Assembly: GCF_001456025.1 (NCBI RefSeq)
Contig: NZ_LMTZ01000089.1
Location: 18,399-82,398 of the forward strand
Direction: 5' to 3'
DNA length: 64,000 nt
Origin: Mastigocoleus testarum BC008
GTDB lineage: Bacteria > Cyanobacteriota > Cyanobacteriia > Cyanobacteriales > Nostocaceae
Below the pieces are notes generated by a model. That model saw nothing but the letters and a program-made list of their open reading frames with translations. It searched no databases and had not been told where the DNA came from. The translations under genes and the position numbers were made by a program. Numbering within the stretch: the stretch's first letter is position 1; each line of letters begins with the position of its first letter. Shown piece by piece: positions 9,086-18,273 of the stretch.

Positions 9086-9451
9086 TTGCAAATAATTATA
9101 AATTGATATTTGATGTTCATTAGCCAAGAGTTATTGTCAGTTGTTATTGCTTATCCTCACAAGTACTTGTACAAAAAATATTTTGAAAATATATTTTGGA
9201 GATTAGCGTTAGCATAGCGTGACGTCTTAATAAAGTGATCGGTAAGCACAGATATATAAGTGTTTACAGAGGCAAATGGGAAGATAAATTATATTAGTTC
9301 CCGAACCCTAGTTAAAATAGGTGGCATCTCTTCCATTATTTTTGATACGGATTAGGTATATTACTAATGTGACCTTGTTGGTAGATCATTAATTTTGGAC
9401 TAAAAGTTCGAAAGTAATAATTATTAATTAATTTGTATTGAAGTTGAACCC
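9086..9451. promoter_or_regulatory. Divergent promoter region surE/pheS
   Basis: 366 AT-rich bases between the divergent surE and pheS starts (or 324 if the longer surE start is used). Promoters of both genes should lie here. I could not assign definite elements or a structured leader. Confidence 0.35.
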
Positions 9452-10453
9452 ATGACGAATCAGCCCAGCAGCTTAGAGGCTCAATTATTAACACTGCGAC
9501 AAGAAGGAGAAAGTGCGATCGCAGCCAGTGACAATCTCGAACGCCTAGAGGAACTACGGGTCAGCTACCTGGGTAAAAAAGGACAGCTGGGTTTACTGTT
9601 GCGGACAATGGGCAAATTAAGTGCTGAGGAAAGACCGAAAGTTGGGGCAGTTGCCAATACAGTAAAAGAAGCAATCCAAACAGCCTTAGAAAAGCAACGT
9701 GAATCTTTGGAAGCAGCAAAAATTCAAGCACAATTGGAAGCTGAGACTATAGATGTTACCATGCCGGGAATTTATCGTCCCCAAGGTCGGATTCATCCCC
9801 TCAATGGCATAATTGACCGAGCCCTAGATATTTTTGTTGGTTTGGGTTACACAGTAGCTTCTGGACCAGAGATGGAAACAGATTACTACAATTTTGAAGC
9901 ACTTAATACCCCGCTAGACCATCCCGCCCGCGATATGCAAGATACGTTTTATCTTCCAGATGGGAATTTACTGCGAACCCATACTTCATCGGTACAAATC
10001 AGATTCATGGAAGCTGAGGAACCACCGATTCGTATCATTGCTCCCGGGCGAGTTTATCGTCGTGACAATGTAGATTCTACCCATGCTGCAGTATTTCACC
10101 AACTGGAACTTTTAGCAGTAGATGAAGGGCTAACATTTACCGATCTTAAAGGTACAATCAAAGAGTTTTTGCAACAGATGTTTGGCGAATTACCTATTCG
10201 CTTCCGTGCTAGCTATTTCCCATTCACCGAACCTTCAGCCGAAGTAGATTTACAGTGGAATGGGCGCTGGCTAGAAGTGATGGGTTGCGGAATGGTCGAT
10301 CCAAATGTACTTAAAGCCGTAGGTTACGATCCGGAAGTTTACACTGGTTTTGCAGCAGGATTTGGTGTAGAACGCTTTGCAATGGTACTACACCAACTAG
10401 ATGATATTCGTCGCGTTTATACCAGCGACTTACGGTTTTTAAGGCAGTTTTAG
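9452..10453 (+). CDS. pheS: Phenylalanyl-tRNA synthetase alpha chain
   Basis: This is the catalytic alpha subunit of the (alpha beta)2 enzyme that charges tRNA-Phe. The 333-residue length is standard. The N-terminal coiled-coil arm (about 1-90) is followed by the class II core: HPLNGIIDRALDIFVGLGYTVASGPEME, then the motif 2 region GRVYRRDNVDSTHAAVFHQLE, then motif 3 GFGVERFAMVLHQLDDIRRVY. pheT is not adjacent, as is usual in cyanobacteria. It is convergent with recQ. Confidence 0.97.
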   Translation: MTNQPSSLEAQLLTLRQEGESAIAASDNLERLEELRVSYLGKKGQLGLLLRTMGKLSAEERPKVGAVANTVKEAIQTALEKQRESLEAAKIQAQLEAETIDVTMPGIYRPQGRIHPLNGIIDRALDIFVGLGYTVASGPEMETDYYNFEALNTPLDHPARDMQDTFYLPDGNLLRTHTSSVQIRFMEAEEPPIRIIAPGRVYRRDNVDSTHAAVFHQLELLAVDEGLTFTDLKGTIKEFLQQMFGELPIRFRASYFPFTEPSAEVDLQWNGRWLEVMGCGMVDPNVLKAVGYDPEVYTGFAAGFGVERFAMVLHQLDDIRRVYTSDLRFLRQF

Positions 10454-10500
10454 GGGTTGGGGACTTGCGGCGGCGGCACGCAGTGCTATCCCCAATCCCC
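10453..10500. terminator. Bidirectional hairpin between pheS and recQ
   Basis: GGGGTTGGGGA right after the pheS stop can pair, with one bulge, with TCCCCAATCCCC ending at 10500. It lies in the 52-base spacer of two convergent genes, so it may end transcription from both sides. It is made of heptamer-like units and lacks a clear T tract. Confidence 0.4.
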
Positions 10501-10505
10501 AATCC

Positions 10506-11963
10506 CTACCTCTGACAATTATCACAATGTCCGCAGCGTAAATTTTGTGCTTGCTCGTTAAAGCCAAAAGCATTTAGCAAGAATTTCCAGCGACATTGCT
10601 TTGTCATCAAATATTGATTAGTTTGCCCGATCGCATTTAATTGGGTAGATAAGCCAGAAGAATTACACTTTTTTATACGATATTTAAATGGGTCGAGCCA
10701 CTCTAACTTACCCATGCTGTGCATTAGTGATAGAACTACTTCACCCTCGGTAAATTTCTCAGCGACAGCATTTACTTCTCCCATAACTGGTATTTTTTTA
10801 ATCAATTTCTGGGCTGATAATAATTGCGATCGCATTTTTTCGCTAAAAAACTTTTGTCTTTGTTTGTCCTCCGGATCTAACCATCCTGTGGGTTCGCTAA
10901 TTAAAGTTAATGCTCGAGCAGGTTTTCCATCCCTACCCGCTCTTCCTATTTCTTGCACGTATTCGGAAAGCAATAACGGTGCGTGGTAATGAGCAACCCA
11001 ACGCACGTCAGGTTTATTTATACCCATACCAAAAGCAGAAGTACAGACAACAAAAGGTATTGTCCCATTCAACCATTTTGCTTCAATATTGCGACGTTCC
11101 TCTGCATCTAGTCCACCATGGTAACTAGCGGTTATGTAACCTTTATTTTGCAGCCACGTAGATAATTCTTCGCTGTCTCGCCTTGTGCGGACATAAACTA
11201 AGCCCGCTTGTTGAGAATTTCCTTGAACAAATTCTTTGATAAAACTTAATAACTGTTGTTGTCTGGATCGTGGAGTCCAAGCAATGGAAACTTTTGGATG
11301 AAGGTTAGGGCGATAGGGATTGAGGCGATAAATTTGTGGTTTTTGTAATTGTAAAACTTGTTGGATAACTTTTTGTGCTTCTAAATCAGCTGTTGCTGTA
11401 AATGCCGCTAAACTTATCTTTGTTCCTGGTGGTTTGGATTTTTGTAATGTTTTTCGCACTGCTCCCAAACGACGGTAAGCGGGACGAAAAGTATCTCCCC
11501 ACTGTACGAGACAATGGGCTTCATCCAAAATTAAAGCGTTAATTTTTAATTGGGGATGACACAGTTTTTCCCATACCTTAGGACTAAGTAAAGTCTCTGG
11601 AGATAAATACAATAATCTCAAATTTTGTTGTTCTAATGCTTGCAAAGTTTTTCGTCTTTGCCAAGGGGGTAATTCACTGTGTAAAAGGGCTACTGGTAAT
11701 TTTTTTTGTTGTAGTTCAGCCACTTGATTTTCCATTAGAGCAACCAATGGCGAAACAACTAAAGTTAACCCTGTTTGTAATAATGCTGGAAGTTGAAAAC
11801 AAATTGATTTTCCCCCGCCTGTAGGCATTATAATCAATGCATCTTTATGGGCTAATAAATTATGAATGATTTCACCTTGGGGAAAGCGGAAATCTTCGTA
11901 ACCCCAAATACTTTTAAAGCTTGCACGAATTTGACACCAAGATGGGATTTCAAGTTGATTCAT
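10506..11963 (-). CDS. RecQ-family ATP-dependent DNA helicase (short form)
   Basis: 485 residues. The helicase core has FRFPQGEIIHNLL, Walker A IMPTGGGKSICFQLPALL (about 45-62), LDEAHCLVQWGDTFRP, AFTATAD, VYVRTRRDSEELS, and motif VI YVQEIGRAGRDGK. The C-terminus has the zinc-binding cysteines (CRWKFLLNAFGF then CGHCDNC), ending directly after them. The winged-helix RQC part and the HRDC domain of full RecQ are absent. This short architecture is common in cyanobacteria, so it need not be truncated. It is probably a 3'-5' helicase in repair. Confidence 0.9.
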   Translation of the reverse strand: MNQLEIPSWCQIRASFKSIWGYEDFRFPQGEIIHNLLAHKDALIIMPTGGGKSICFQLPALLQTGLTLVVSPLVALMENQVAELQQKKLPVALLHSELPPWQRRKTLQALEQQNLRLLYLSPETLLSPKVWEKLCHPQLKINALILDEAHCLVQWGDTFRPAYRRLGAVRKTLQKSKPPGTKISLAAFTATADLEAQKVIQQVLQLQKPQIYRLNPYRPNLHPKVSIAWTPRSRQQQLLSFIKEFVQGNSQQAGLVYVRTRRDSEELSTWLQNKGYITASYHGGLDAEERRNIEAKWLNGTIPFVVCTSAFGMGINKPDVRWVAHYHAPLLLSEYVQEIGRAGRDGKPARALTLISEPTGWLDPEDKQRQKFFSEKMRSQLLSAQKLIKKIPVMGEVNAVAEKFTEGEVVLSLMHSMGKLEWLDPFKYRIKKCNSSGLSTQLNAIGQTNQYLMTKQCRWKFLLNAFGFNEQAQNLRCGHCDNCQR

Positions 11964-12581
11964 AAATTATAATGGGTTGGTAGATACACCCCTCTCATTG
12001 CACCTTTTTATTTGACGATACTTGAAATATAGCGTTACTTTTCATAGCTATGGTTCAGTGATTTCATCCATCTTTTCTGGTTTTTCTCTACAGATACTTA
12101 TATGTAATTATATGTATAGAATTAATGTCGATTATATATTCTTTTTATATAAAAAGTAGCTAATAATGATTATTTTGTTGACATATTTAATAAGTATTTT
12201 ATTTACTAAAAAACTTACTTTAGTGAATAAAATAAAATATTTAATAGATTATATTTGGTTTTAAAAATTATTTACATGTTTTTTTAAGTTATTGAATTAG
12301 TATTATATTTATTTTTTTATAGTGAAAATGCCAAATAATCTACTAATTACTGTTGACAACAATGAAGTTTTATAATTAAGCATCGATTATGAGTTTTTTA
12401 ACTTTAAATATTAATATTTAAAAAATGTTTAGAAAAATACTCGAAAAATCTATCTAAAATTATTTATATTTAGGCGTTTATCAAGAAAAACATAAATCTG
12501 AATCCTGACTTATGATCCCGCAAATTCTATGATTCGCAATAACTAGGTCAATAAGCAGATTACAATATATTCAGTTTTCCC
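11964..12581. other. AT-rich intergenic region upstream of the HEAT-NACHT gene
   Basis: 618 bases, very AT-rich, between divergently oriented genes. It contains a near-palindrome around 12140-12157 (CTTTTTATATAAAAAG) and no ORF of note. It should hold the promoters of recQ and of the HEAT-NACHT gene. No motif could be assigned with confidence. Confidence 0.4.
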
Positions 12582-15071
12582 ATGACTGGAGTTAACAATT
12601 TCATGAGAACGCAAACTATCAGGCGATTACTAAAGGCGTCACTGAAAGTAGCTGTGTTGTTTGTGATGATATTCTGGTTATGGACTGGAAATAGTTGGGC
12701 ACAAATCACTACTAATACAAAGATTGAACCCTTAATTGAAAAATTAGCAAGCAAGAATGCTAGATTTACTGATGCTGCTGATGCTTTGGTTAATATCGGT
12801 GAACCTGCTGTTGGAGCTTTAATCGAAGCTTTGAAAAACGAAGATAGTAACCTACGTTGGCGCGCAGCTTCGGTATTAAGTGATATTGGTGTAGAAGCAG
12901 CACCTGCAGTTGAAGCCTTGACATTAGCATTACAGGATGACGACCCACAAGTTCGACTTTATGCGACTATTGCTTTAGGAAATATTGGTGAAGCAGCAAA
13001 ACCTGCAGTACCCTCATTAATTGCAGCTTTGCAGGATAAGGAACAATATGTACGAATTTATGCACCATCAGCACTACGAAAAATTGGTGTAGAAGCTAAA
13101 GTCGCAGTTCCGGCATTAATTGGGGCGTTAAAAGATAATAATATTGGAGTACGTCTAAATGCTGCTTATGCTTTAGGAGCAATGGGAAGCGACGCTTCAT
13201 CTGCAATCCCGAATCTAATTAAATTGCTTGACGATGAAAAATCTTATGTACGTCATGCTGCTGTTAAAGGTTTAGGAGGTATCGCCGCAGGTTTTCAGGA
13301 CGAAGCTAGTAAACTTTCTAGTAGCAAGTTAGCACATGTAATATCAGATTTCGAACCAGTTCTAAAAACTCTGGAAGAAAACGAAAATAATAAATTTACC
13401 CTAGAAGAAATTGTCCGTATACGTCGTCCCCTCAATGCAATTAAAGCTGAAAAAGAAACTCGTTTATTCGATAAGGGTTCGGAGTGGGTACTACAACATA
13501 AGTTACTTTTGGGAATTGCTGCTTACATTACTTTGCTGCCATTACTATGGTTGATTATGCTCAGGGTGACACCATTGTGGCTATTAAAAATTAATAATGC
13601 CCTAAAACCCTACACAGATTTTTCTCTTCCACTTATCAGCATCAACGTTCCCCTCAGGTATGTATTATTTGTCGGTTGGTTTCACTACCACCCAAAAGTA
13701 CTTGATGCTTGGGTTGCAAAATATATCAAATCTGTGCGGGAGCAGTTTCCTAAAAAAGATACTGTTAGTTATCGCTCTTGCTATATTCCTATCCCTGTAG
13801 TTCTCGAAGGTAATACCGTTCCCCAACTAACTTCGGAAAATCTGCATCCGACCTTCAATAAACAGCGTACTTGCATACTAATTAATGGGGAAGGTGGTAT
13901 TGGTAAAACTAGTTTAGCTTGTCAAATTGCTAACTGGGCAATGGCAGAGGAAAAGGAAAAACGTCTCTGCGAACATTTGATGTTACCAATCTTTTTAGAA
14001 GAGGAATTTCGGGAAGTTGAAGATAAATCAAGTCTATTGGAAGCAATTCGGGGACAGTTGCAAGCCTTAATTGATGAACCAGAGCCAATTTGCGAGGAGT
14101 TACTGATTCCTTTGTTAAGAAAGCGACGCATTTTAGTTATTGTTGATCGCTTCTCCGAATTAAGTGCTGATACCCGAGATGCAATTCAACCAGAATCTCC
14201 TAATTTTCCTGTCAATGCATTGATAATTACTTCCCGAATTGAAGAAAAATTGGGAAGGGTAAATAAAACAGTCATTAAACCCCTGCGAATAGAAGCAAAT
14301 AAGCTGTCTTCATTTATGGAAGCTTATTTAACCCTGCGGGACAAACGGGATAAATTTACAGACCAAGAATTTTTTGATGCTTGTAACCGCCTTTCCTTAA
14401 TGATTGGCGAGCGTAATATTACTGTCTTGCTGGCTAAACTTTATGCCGAACAATTAATTGCTAATGTTGATATGCAGCAGGAAAATTCATTACCTGAAAA
14501 TGTTCCCAGCCTGATGTTAGGTTATCTGAATGAAGTTAACCGCGACGTGACTGAAGATAACTTAGACGATCGTACAGTTCACCAAGATATGAAAGCGATC
14601 GCTTGGGAATGTTTGCAGGAAAATTATCAGCCAGGAAACGCTAAACTCAATGATGCGATCGATGCACTGTCGGATATGGGTATTGATGAGCCTGAAGTGC
14701 ATCTTGATTATTTAGAAAATCGTTTACACCTGATTCAAACTATAGGTTACGCTAAAGACGAAATTCGTTTTTGTTTGGATCCTTTAGCTGAATATTTAGC
14801 AGGTTTGTATGTGGTAGAAGCCCTTGGTGATAATAATGGTAAATGGCGCTCTGATTTCTTTAAACAAGTTGACGATTTAGTAAAGAAAGGGGCGCAAGAT
14901 AATATCAAAGGTTTTTTATTAGCGGTAAGAGATTCCTATTTATCTAAGATTAATAATGCGAAAGAATCCGATTTTGTTCCGCAGAAGTTGGGTAAATTAA
15001 CAGAAGTTGAAAATTCAGGGAATAACTCCGGGAATAATTCAGAAAAAACTATTCAATCAGCCTGCTCTTAA
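12582..15071 (+). CDS. Transmembrane HEAT-repeat / NACHT-like STAND NTPase
   Basis: 829 residues in three parts. Residues 1-41 form a signal-peptide-like segment (basic, then a hydrophobic core ending SWAQ). About 45-240 carry at least five PBS-lyase/HEAT repeats (VRLYATIALGNIGE type). A hydrophobic segment at about 307-331 would cross the membrane. After it lies an NTPase with Walker A GEGGIGKTS (436-444, K442), Walker B LVIVDR (518-523) and an arginine sensor-like ITSR, matching NACHT/STAND proteins. The C-terminal 250 residues look helical. Topology predicts HEAT repeats outside and NTPase inside, consistent with a signalling receptor. The ligand and effector are unknown. Met8 is an alternative start. 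Confidence 0.8.
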   Translation: MTGVNNFMRTQTIRRLLKASLKVAVLFVMIFWLWTGNSWAQITTNTKIEPLIEKLASKNARFTDAADALVNIGEPAVGALIEALKNEDSNLRWRAASVLSDIGVEAAPAVEALTLALQDDDPQVRLYATIALGNIGEAAKPAVPSLIAALQDKEQYVRIYAPSALRKIGVEAKVAVPALIGALKDNNIGVRLNAAYALGAMGSDASSAIPNLIKLLDDEKSYVRHAAVKGLGGIAAGFQDEASKLSSSKLAHVISDFEPVLKTLEENENNKFTLEEIVRIRRPLNAIKAEKETRLFDKGSEWVLQHKLLLGIAAYITLLPLLWLIMLRVTPLWLLKINNALKPYTDFSLPLISINVPLRYVLFVGWFHYHPKVLDAWVAKYIKSVREQFPKKDTVSYRSCYIPIPVVLEGNTVPQLTSENLHPTFNKQRTCILINGEGGIGKTSLACQIANWAMAEEKEKRLCEHLMLPIFLEEEFREVEDKSSLLEAIRGQLQALIDEPEPICEELLIPLLRKRRILVIVDRFSELSADTRDAIQPESPNFPVNALIITSRIEEKLGRVNKTVIKPLRIEANKLSSFMEAYLTLRDKRDKFTDQEFFDACNRLSLMIGERNITVLLAKLYAEQLIANVDMQQENSLPENVPSLMLGYLNEVNRDVTEDNLDDRTVHQDMKAIAWECLQENYQPGNAKLNDAIDALSDMGIDEPEVHLDYLENRLHLIQTIGYAKDEIRFCLDPLAEYLAGLYVVEALGDNNGKWRSDFFKQVDDLVKKGAQDNIKGFLLAVRDSYLSKINNAKESDFVPQKLGKLTEVENSGNNSGNNSEKTIQSACS

Positions 15072-15136
15072 TAGTTTTAATTATTTTTAGTGCGGGGTTA
15101 TATTACTAAAAATAAGCTATCTAATCTAAATCCAAA

Positions 15137-15451
15137 ATGTCTATTAGCAAAGACCTAGAAGATTATTGGGAGGGGATGAAAGCATACGATAAATGTCATC
15201 TCCCAACTATTAATTCTCAATGGCAAGCATTTTATGATGAATTAAGAGAATTTGTAGAAGCACCAAACATTGGAGAAGCATGGGATATTTTACATTCAGG
15301 TGGGAGATTATTTTGGAAGCTAACAGGTATTCCATTGCAATTGTTAGCTATTCCTACTGTATCTAAACACGGTCAGCGTTATGGGATGTATGGTTGTATC
15401 CGCAGTCAGCGTAATTGTGAAGGGAAATGCTGTTCTAAATTAAATCAATAA
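15137..15451 (+). CDS. Small conserved-looking protein of unknown function
   Basis: 104 residues beginning MSISKDLEDYWEGMKAYDKC, mostly hydrophilic, Cys-rich at the C-terminus (CIRSQRNCEGKCC). I do not recognise a family. It follows the HEAT-NACHT gene on the same strand after 65 bases and may be cotranscribed with it. The late cysteines could bind metal, but that is only a suggestion. Confidence 0.6.
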   Translation: MSISKDLEDYWEGMKAYDKCHLPTINSQWQAFYDELREFVEAPNIGEAWDILHSGGRLFWKLTGIPLQLLAIPTVSKHGQRYGMYGCIRSQRNCEGKCCSKLNQ

Positions 15452-15559
15452 TTTCAGTTAAGCAAAACTCATTTTCGTCATAAAAATCGGATTCCCAGAC
15501 TCAAATGGATTGGCTCATAATGAACTTACAATAAAACTAGTTTTTCTCACCTAAAAACA

Positions 15560-16153
15560 ATGGTCGTATCCCCCCAATCCTTTTATCTAACTCCAGAAGA
15601 ATACCTTCAAATGGAGGAAAAAAGTGATATTAAACATGAATACATCAATGGTTACGCCTATGCGATGGCGGGTGCTAGTGACTCCCATGTTACTATCGCA
15701 TTAAACCTCGCTACACTTCTTCGTAATCATGTTCGCGGTTCCGGTTGTCGAGTATATATTTCCGACATGAAAGCCCGGATCGAAAAACAAAATCGCTACT
15801 ATTATCCTGACGTAATGGTCAGTTGTGACGAACAGGATAAAGAAAACACTACATTTAAAAAGTTTCCTTGCTTAATTATTGAAGTTTTATCTGATTCTAC
15901 CGAAGCTTTTGATCGAGGAGATAAATTTGCTGATTATCAACTATTAGAAACTTTGCAAGAATATGTTGTAATTAACACTAAACGTCAAAGGGTTGAGTGT
16001 TTTCGGCGCAATAATGAAGGACTTTGGGTTTTGCAGTCTTACACATCAGCAAACAAATTATTTCAGCTGCAAAGCATTAATTTTGAAGGGGAAATGAATG
16101 CACTGTATGAAGATGTAATATTTCCTGAAACTACACTGGAAGAACCTAATTAA
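15560..16153 (+). CDS. Uma2-family (DUF820) endonuclease-like protein
   Basis: 197 residues starting with FYLTPEEYLQMEEKSDIKHEYINGYAYAMAGAS, the hallmark N-terminus of the Uma2/DUF820 family. The PD-(D/E)XK-like core is visible as YYYPDVMVSCDE then CLIIEVLSDSTEAFDRGDKF. The family is greatly expanded in cyanobacteria and its cellular role is not settled. It lies 108 bases after the small unknown gene and is convergent with the PPOX gene. Confidence 0.93.
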   Translation: MVVSPQSFYLTPEEYLQMEEKSDIKHEYINGYAYAMAGASDSHVTIALNLATLLRNHVRGSGCRVYISDMKARIEKQNRYYYPDVMVSCDEQDKENTTFKKFPCLIIEVLSDSTEAFDRGDKFADYQLLETLQEYVVINTKRQRVECFRRNNEGLWVLQSYTSANKLFQLQSINFEGEMNALYEDVIFPETTLEEPN

Positions 16154-16234
16154 TATTATTCAAAACAGCAAATAGCAGACTCATTATTAAATTATGCAAG
16201 CCTCTTTAAACAAGTTCTGCTGTTTGAGTTTCCA

Positions 16235-16933
16235 CTACGAAAACGAATTAACTCGATCGCGAGTGTATTTTTCCACGTAATCAGGTACAACCATACCTTC
16301 AAGTAAGCGATCGTCAGCAATAGCTTGACCTGCAACTAGCTTCAAAGGTAAAACACCCGCCCATACAGGTAAATTATAGTCAGCTTCATCATCTATGGGC
16401 ATTCCCGTTCTAACTTTTGCTGATGCTTCATTTAAAGGTAAGGAAAGTACTAAAGTTCCTTGTAATTCTGCACGGTTGGGCGATCTAACTTCTCCCCATC
16501 TCCCAGATATTATCTGTTCGGTAAAGGCTTCTAATGCTTGCAATTTCTCCTCTGGATCTTTAACTATTTCTGCTGTACCAAAAACAACTACAGAACGATA
16601 GTTCATGGAAAGGTGAAATGCAGAACGTGCTAGCACTAACCCATCAAGTAAAGTAACCGTAACGCAAACTTCGATACCTTGAGATAGGGAGCGCAACATT
16701 CGACTTGCAGGAGAACCATGAATATAAATTTTATCTCCAACTCTCCCAAAGGCTGTGGGAATTACGAATGGTTGGTTATCCACAATAAATCCCACGTGAC
16801 AAATTAATGCTTCATCTAAAATGTCATAAATTACTTGACGTTCATAATTCCCACGTTTTGGTACTCGTTTAACTTGACTGCGTTGGGTAGGAGTCAGTTT
16901 TTCTGAATCGATTTGTTTTTTTGAAGTATTCAT
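16235..16933 (-). CDS. Pyridoxamine 5'-phosphate oxidase family flavoprotein
   Basis: 232 residues of the split-barrel FMN-binding (PPOX/NimA-like) type. Visible features are RGNYERQVIYDILDEALICHVGFIVDNQPFVIPTAF, YIHGSPASRMLRSL and SMNYRSVVVFGTAEIV. Such proteins bind flavin and reduce or bind diverse small molecules. They are not the classical PdxH, which has a different C-terminus. It is the last of four minus-strand genes that face a MocR/PdxR-type regulator, so a link to vitamin B6 or amine chemistry is plausible but unproven. Confidence 0.88.
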   Translation of the reverse strand: MNTSKKQIDSEKLTPTQRSQVKRVPKRGNYERQVIYDILDEALICHVGFIVDNQPFVIPTAFGRVGDKIYIHGSPASRMLRSLSQGIEVCVTVTLLDGLVLARSAFHLSMNYRSVVVFGTAEIVKDPEEKLQALEAFTEQIISGRWGEVRSPNRAELQGTLVLSLPLNEASAKVRTGMPIDDEADYNLPVWAGVLPLKLVAGQAIADDRLLEGMVVPDYVEKYTRDRVNSFS

Positions 16934-17134
16934 AACTATGATGTAATTTCAATTTTTTTGGTGTTACTTAACTATTAACTGAAATTGAAAAATAGCAAAA
17001 AGTTGTTATCGATAGGCTAAATTCGATGCAGTTTTCCTGCAATGTATATCTGCACCTATAGCGAATTAAGAATCTATGAACAAAAATCTACTGCAGAGAT
17101 TTAACACTTTCATATCTTCATAGCATTTCAAAAT

Positions 17135-17623
17135 CTATTGGTACGAATTCTGAGAAATTGCTTCAATATCCAAGCGACATAGTCTAGCTTTTTGAATAAT
17201 CTTTGCACCTATCCTTTGATAAAATTTGATTCCTCTTTCATTTTGTGCAGCTACAGTCCAATCAATTCTGCCACAACCTTTTAATTGTGCAATTTTACAC
17301 AAATTCTGGATTAAACCTTCACCAATCCCTTTACTTCGGTATTCGGTCTTGATGTATAGATCGTCTAACCAAATACAAGGTTTCGCCAAGAATGTTGAAT
17401 ATGTAAAGTGATAAGTAGCAAAACCAACCAAATTACGATCTATCTCGGCTACAAGAACGAATGCAAGTGGTTTTTGACCAAATAAATCGTCTTTCAGTTT
17501 TTCAGGTGTTGTTTGTACGGATTCAGCACACCCATCAAATTCAGCTTTTAAGCAGATTAATTCCATAATGCTGGAAATATCTCTGTTCTCTGCATCTCGG
17601 ATTGCAATATTTTTCTGTATCAT
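17135..17623 (-). CDS. GNAT-family N-acetyltransferase
   Basis: 162 residues. The acetyl-CoA-binding signature is in LYIKTEYRSKGIGEGLIQNLCKIA (the R-x-x-G-x-G/A loop), followed by WTVAAQNERGIKFYQRIGAKI, the typical motif B with a conserved Tyr. The substrate is unknown. It resembles small-amine or diamine acetyltransferases (RimI/SpeG-like group). It is 147 bases from the next GNAT gene, with a palindromic repeat between. Confidence 0.88.
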   Translation of the reverse strand: MIQKNIAIRDAENRDISSIMELICLKAEFDGCAESVQTTPEKLKDDLFGQKPLAFVLVAEIDRNLVGFATYHFTYSTFLAKPCIWLDDLYIKTEYRSKGIGEGLIQNLCKIAQLKGCGRIDWTVAAQNERGIKFYQRIGAKIIQKARLCRLDIEAISQNSYQ

Positions 17624-17680
17624 GATTTACTAATTCAGGTTGAGAATGCCTACCCTAACGACTAAAAAAGAAGGGTTATG

Positions 17681-17750
17681 GCGCTACGCGCAAGTCATTA
17701 CATTAGCGGATCCGCTAATGACTTATGTCCGTAGGACACGCTTTACTAAT
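17681..17750. repeat. Palindromic repeat element
   Basis: 17692-17724 forms a large imperfect palindrome centred on AGCGGATCCGCT. It is followed by GTCC-gta-GGAC at 17727-17737 and a further copy of CTAATGACTTA. GCGCTACGCGC precedes it. This kind of mosaic of small palindromes is a common dispersed intergenic element in filamentous cyanobacteria. Confidence 0.6.
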
Positions 17751-17770
17751 GACTTACTCTCTTGGAGAAC

Positions 17771-18256
17771 TCACATCTGAGTCAAATCTAAATGCATTGC
17801 ATTACTGTTAATAAAACCTAAACCTTCATACACAGGTTTACCTTCTGGTGAAGCGTTAAGAACTGCTCTGGTACAACCAATTTCCTGCAAATATTCGATT
17901 GTTTTTCTAGTTAATTTTCTAGCTATTCCTTGTCTGCGATAAGGCTTTTCCACATACACACCCCAAATATATCCGTATTTGCGATACTCTGGTTTTAAAG
18001 CATTTGGGTACAAACCTGCAAAAAGTTGACAACTTGCAGAACCTACAATTACACCATCAACAAGAGCAACAAATCCCTGGTAAAACAAATTTTGTCGAGC
18101 TTGTTCGATAAAAGTAAGAGTATTATCTTCCCAGTCGGAATGAATTAAGTCTTCAGGAACTCCCACATCTAGCCACATTTCGTAAAAGTGCTTAGCAATG
18201 AGGAAATCTTCCCGTACAGTTGTTTCTCTAATGACAACCTGTTTTCCTGCTTCCAT
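17771..18256 (-). CDS. GNAT-family N-acetyltransferase
   Basis: 161 residues. The acetyl-CoA-binding loop is VYVEKPYRRQGIARKLTRKTIEYL, preceded by GVIVGSASCQLFAG and followed by AVLNASPEGKPVYEGLGF. It is not closely similar to the neighbouring GNAT by eye, so it is probably not a recent duplicate. It starts 17 bases after the MOSC stop codon, which suggests cotranscription with MOSC. The substrate is unknown. Confidence 0.88.
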   Translation of the reverse strand: MEAGKQVVIRETTVREDFLIAKHFYEMWLDVGVPEDLIHSDWEDNTLTFIEQARQNLFYQGFVALVDGVIVGSASCQLFAGLYPNALKPEYRKYGYIWGVYVEKPYRRQGIARKLTRKTIEYLQEIGCTRAVLNASPEGKPVYEGLGFINSNAMHLDLTQM

Positions 18257-18273
18257 GTTTAAAATATGATGAA

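Noticed and set aside
9086..9127. 14-residue N-terminal extension of SurE from the upstream ATG
   Set aside because: The SurE family begins directly with MKLLISNDDG, and the extension has no similarity to homologues.
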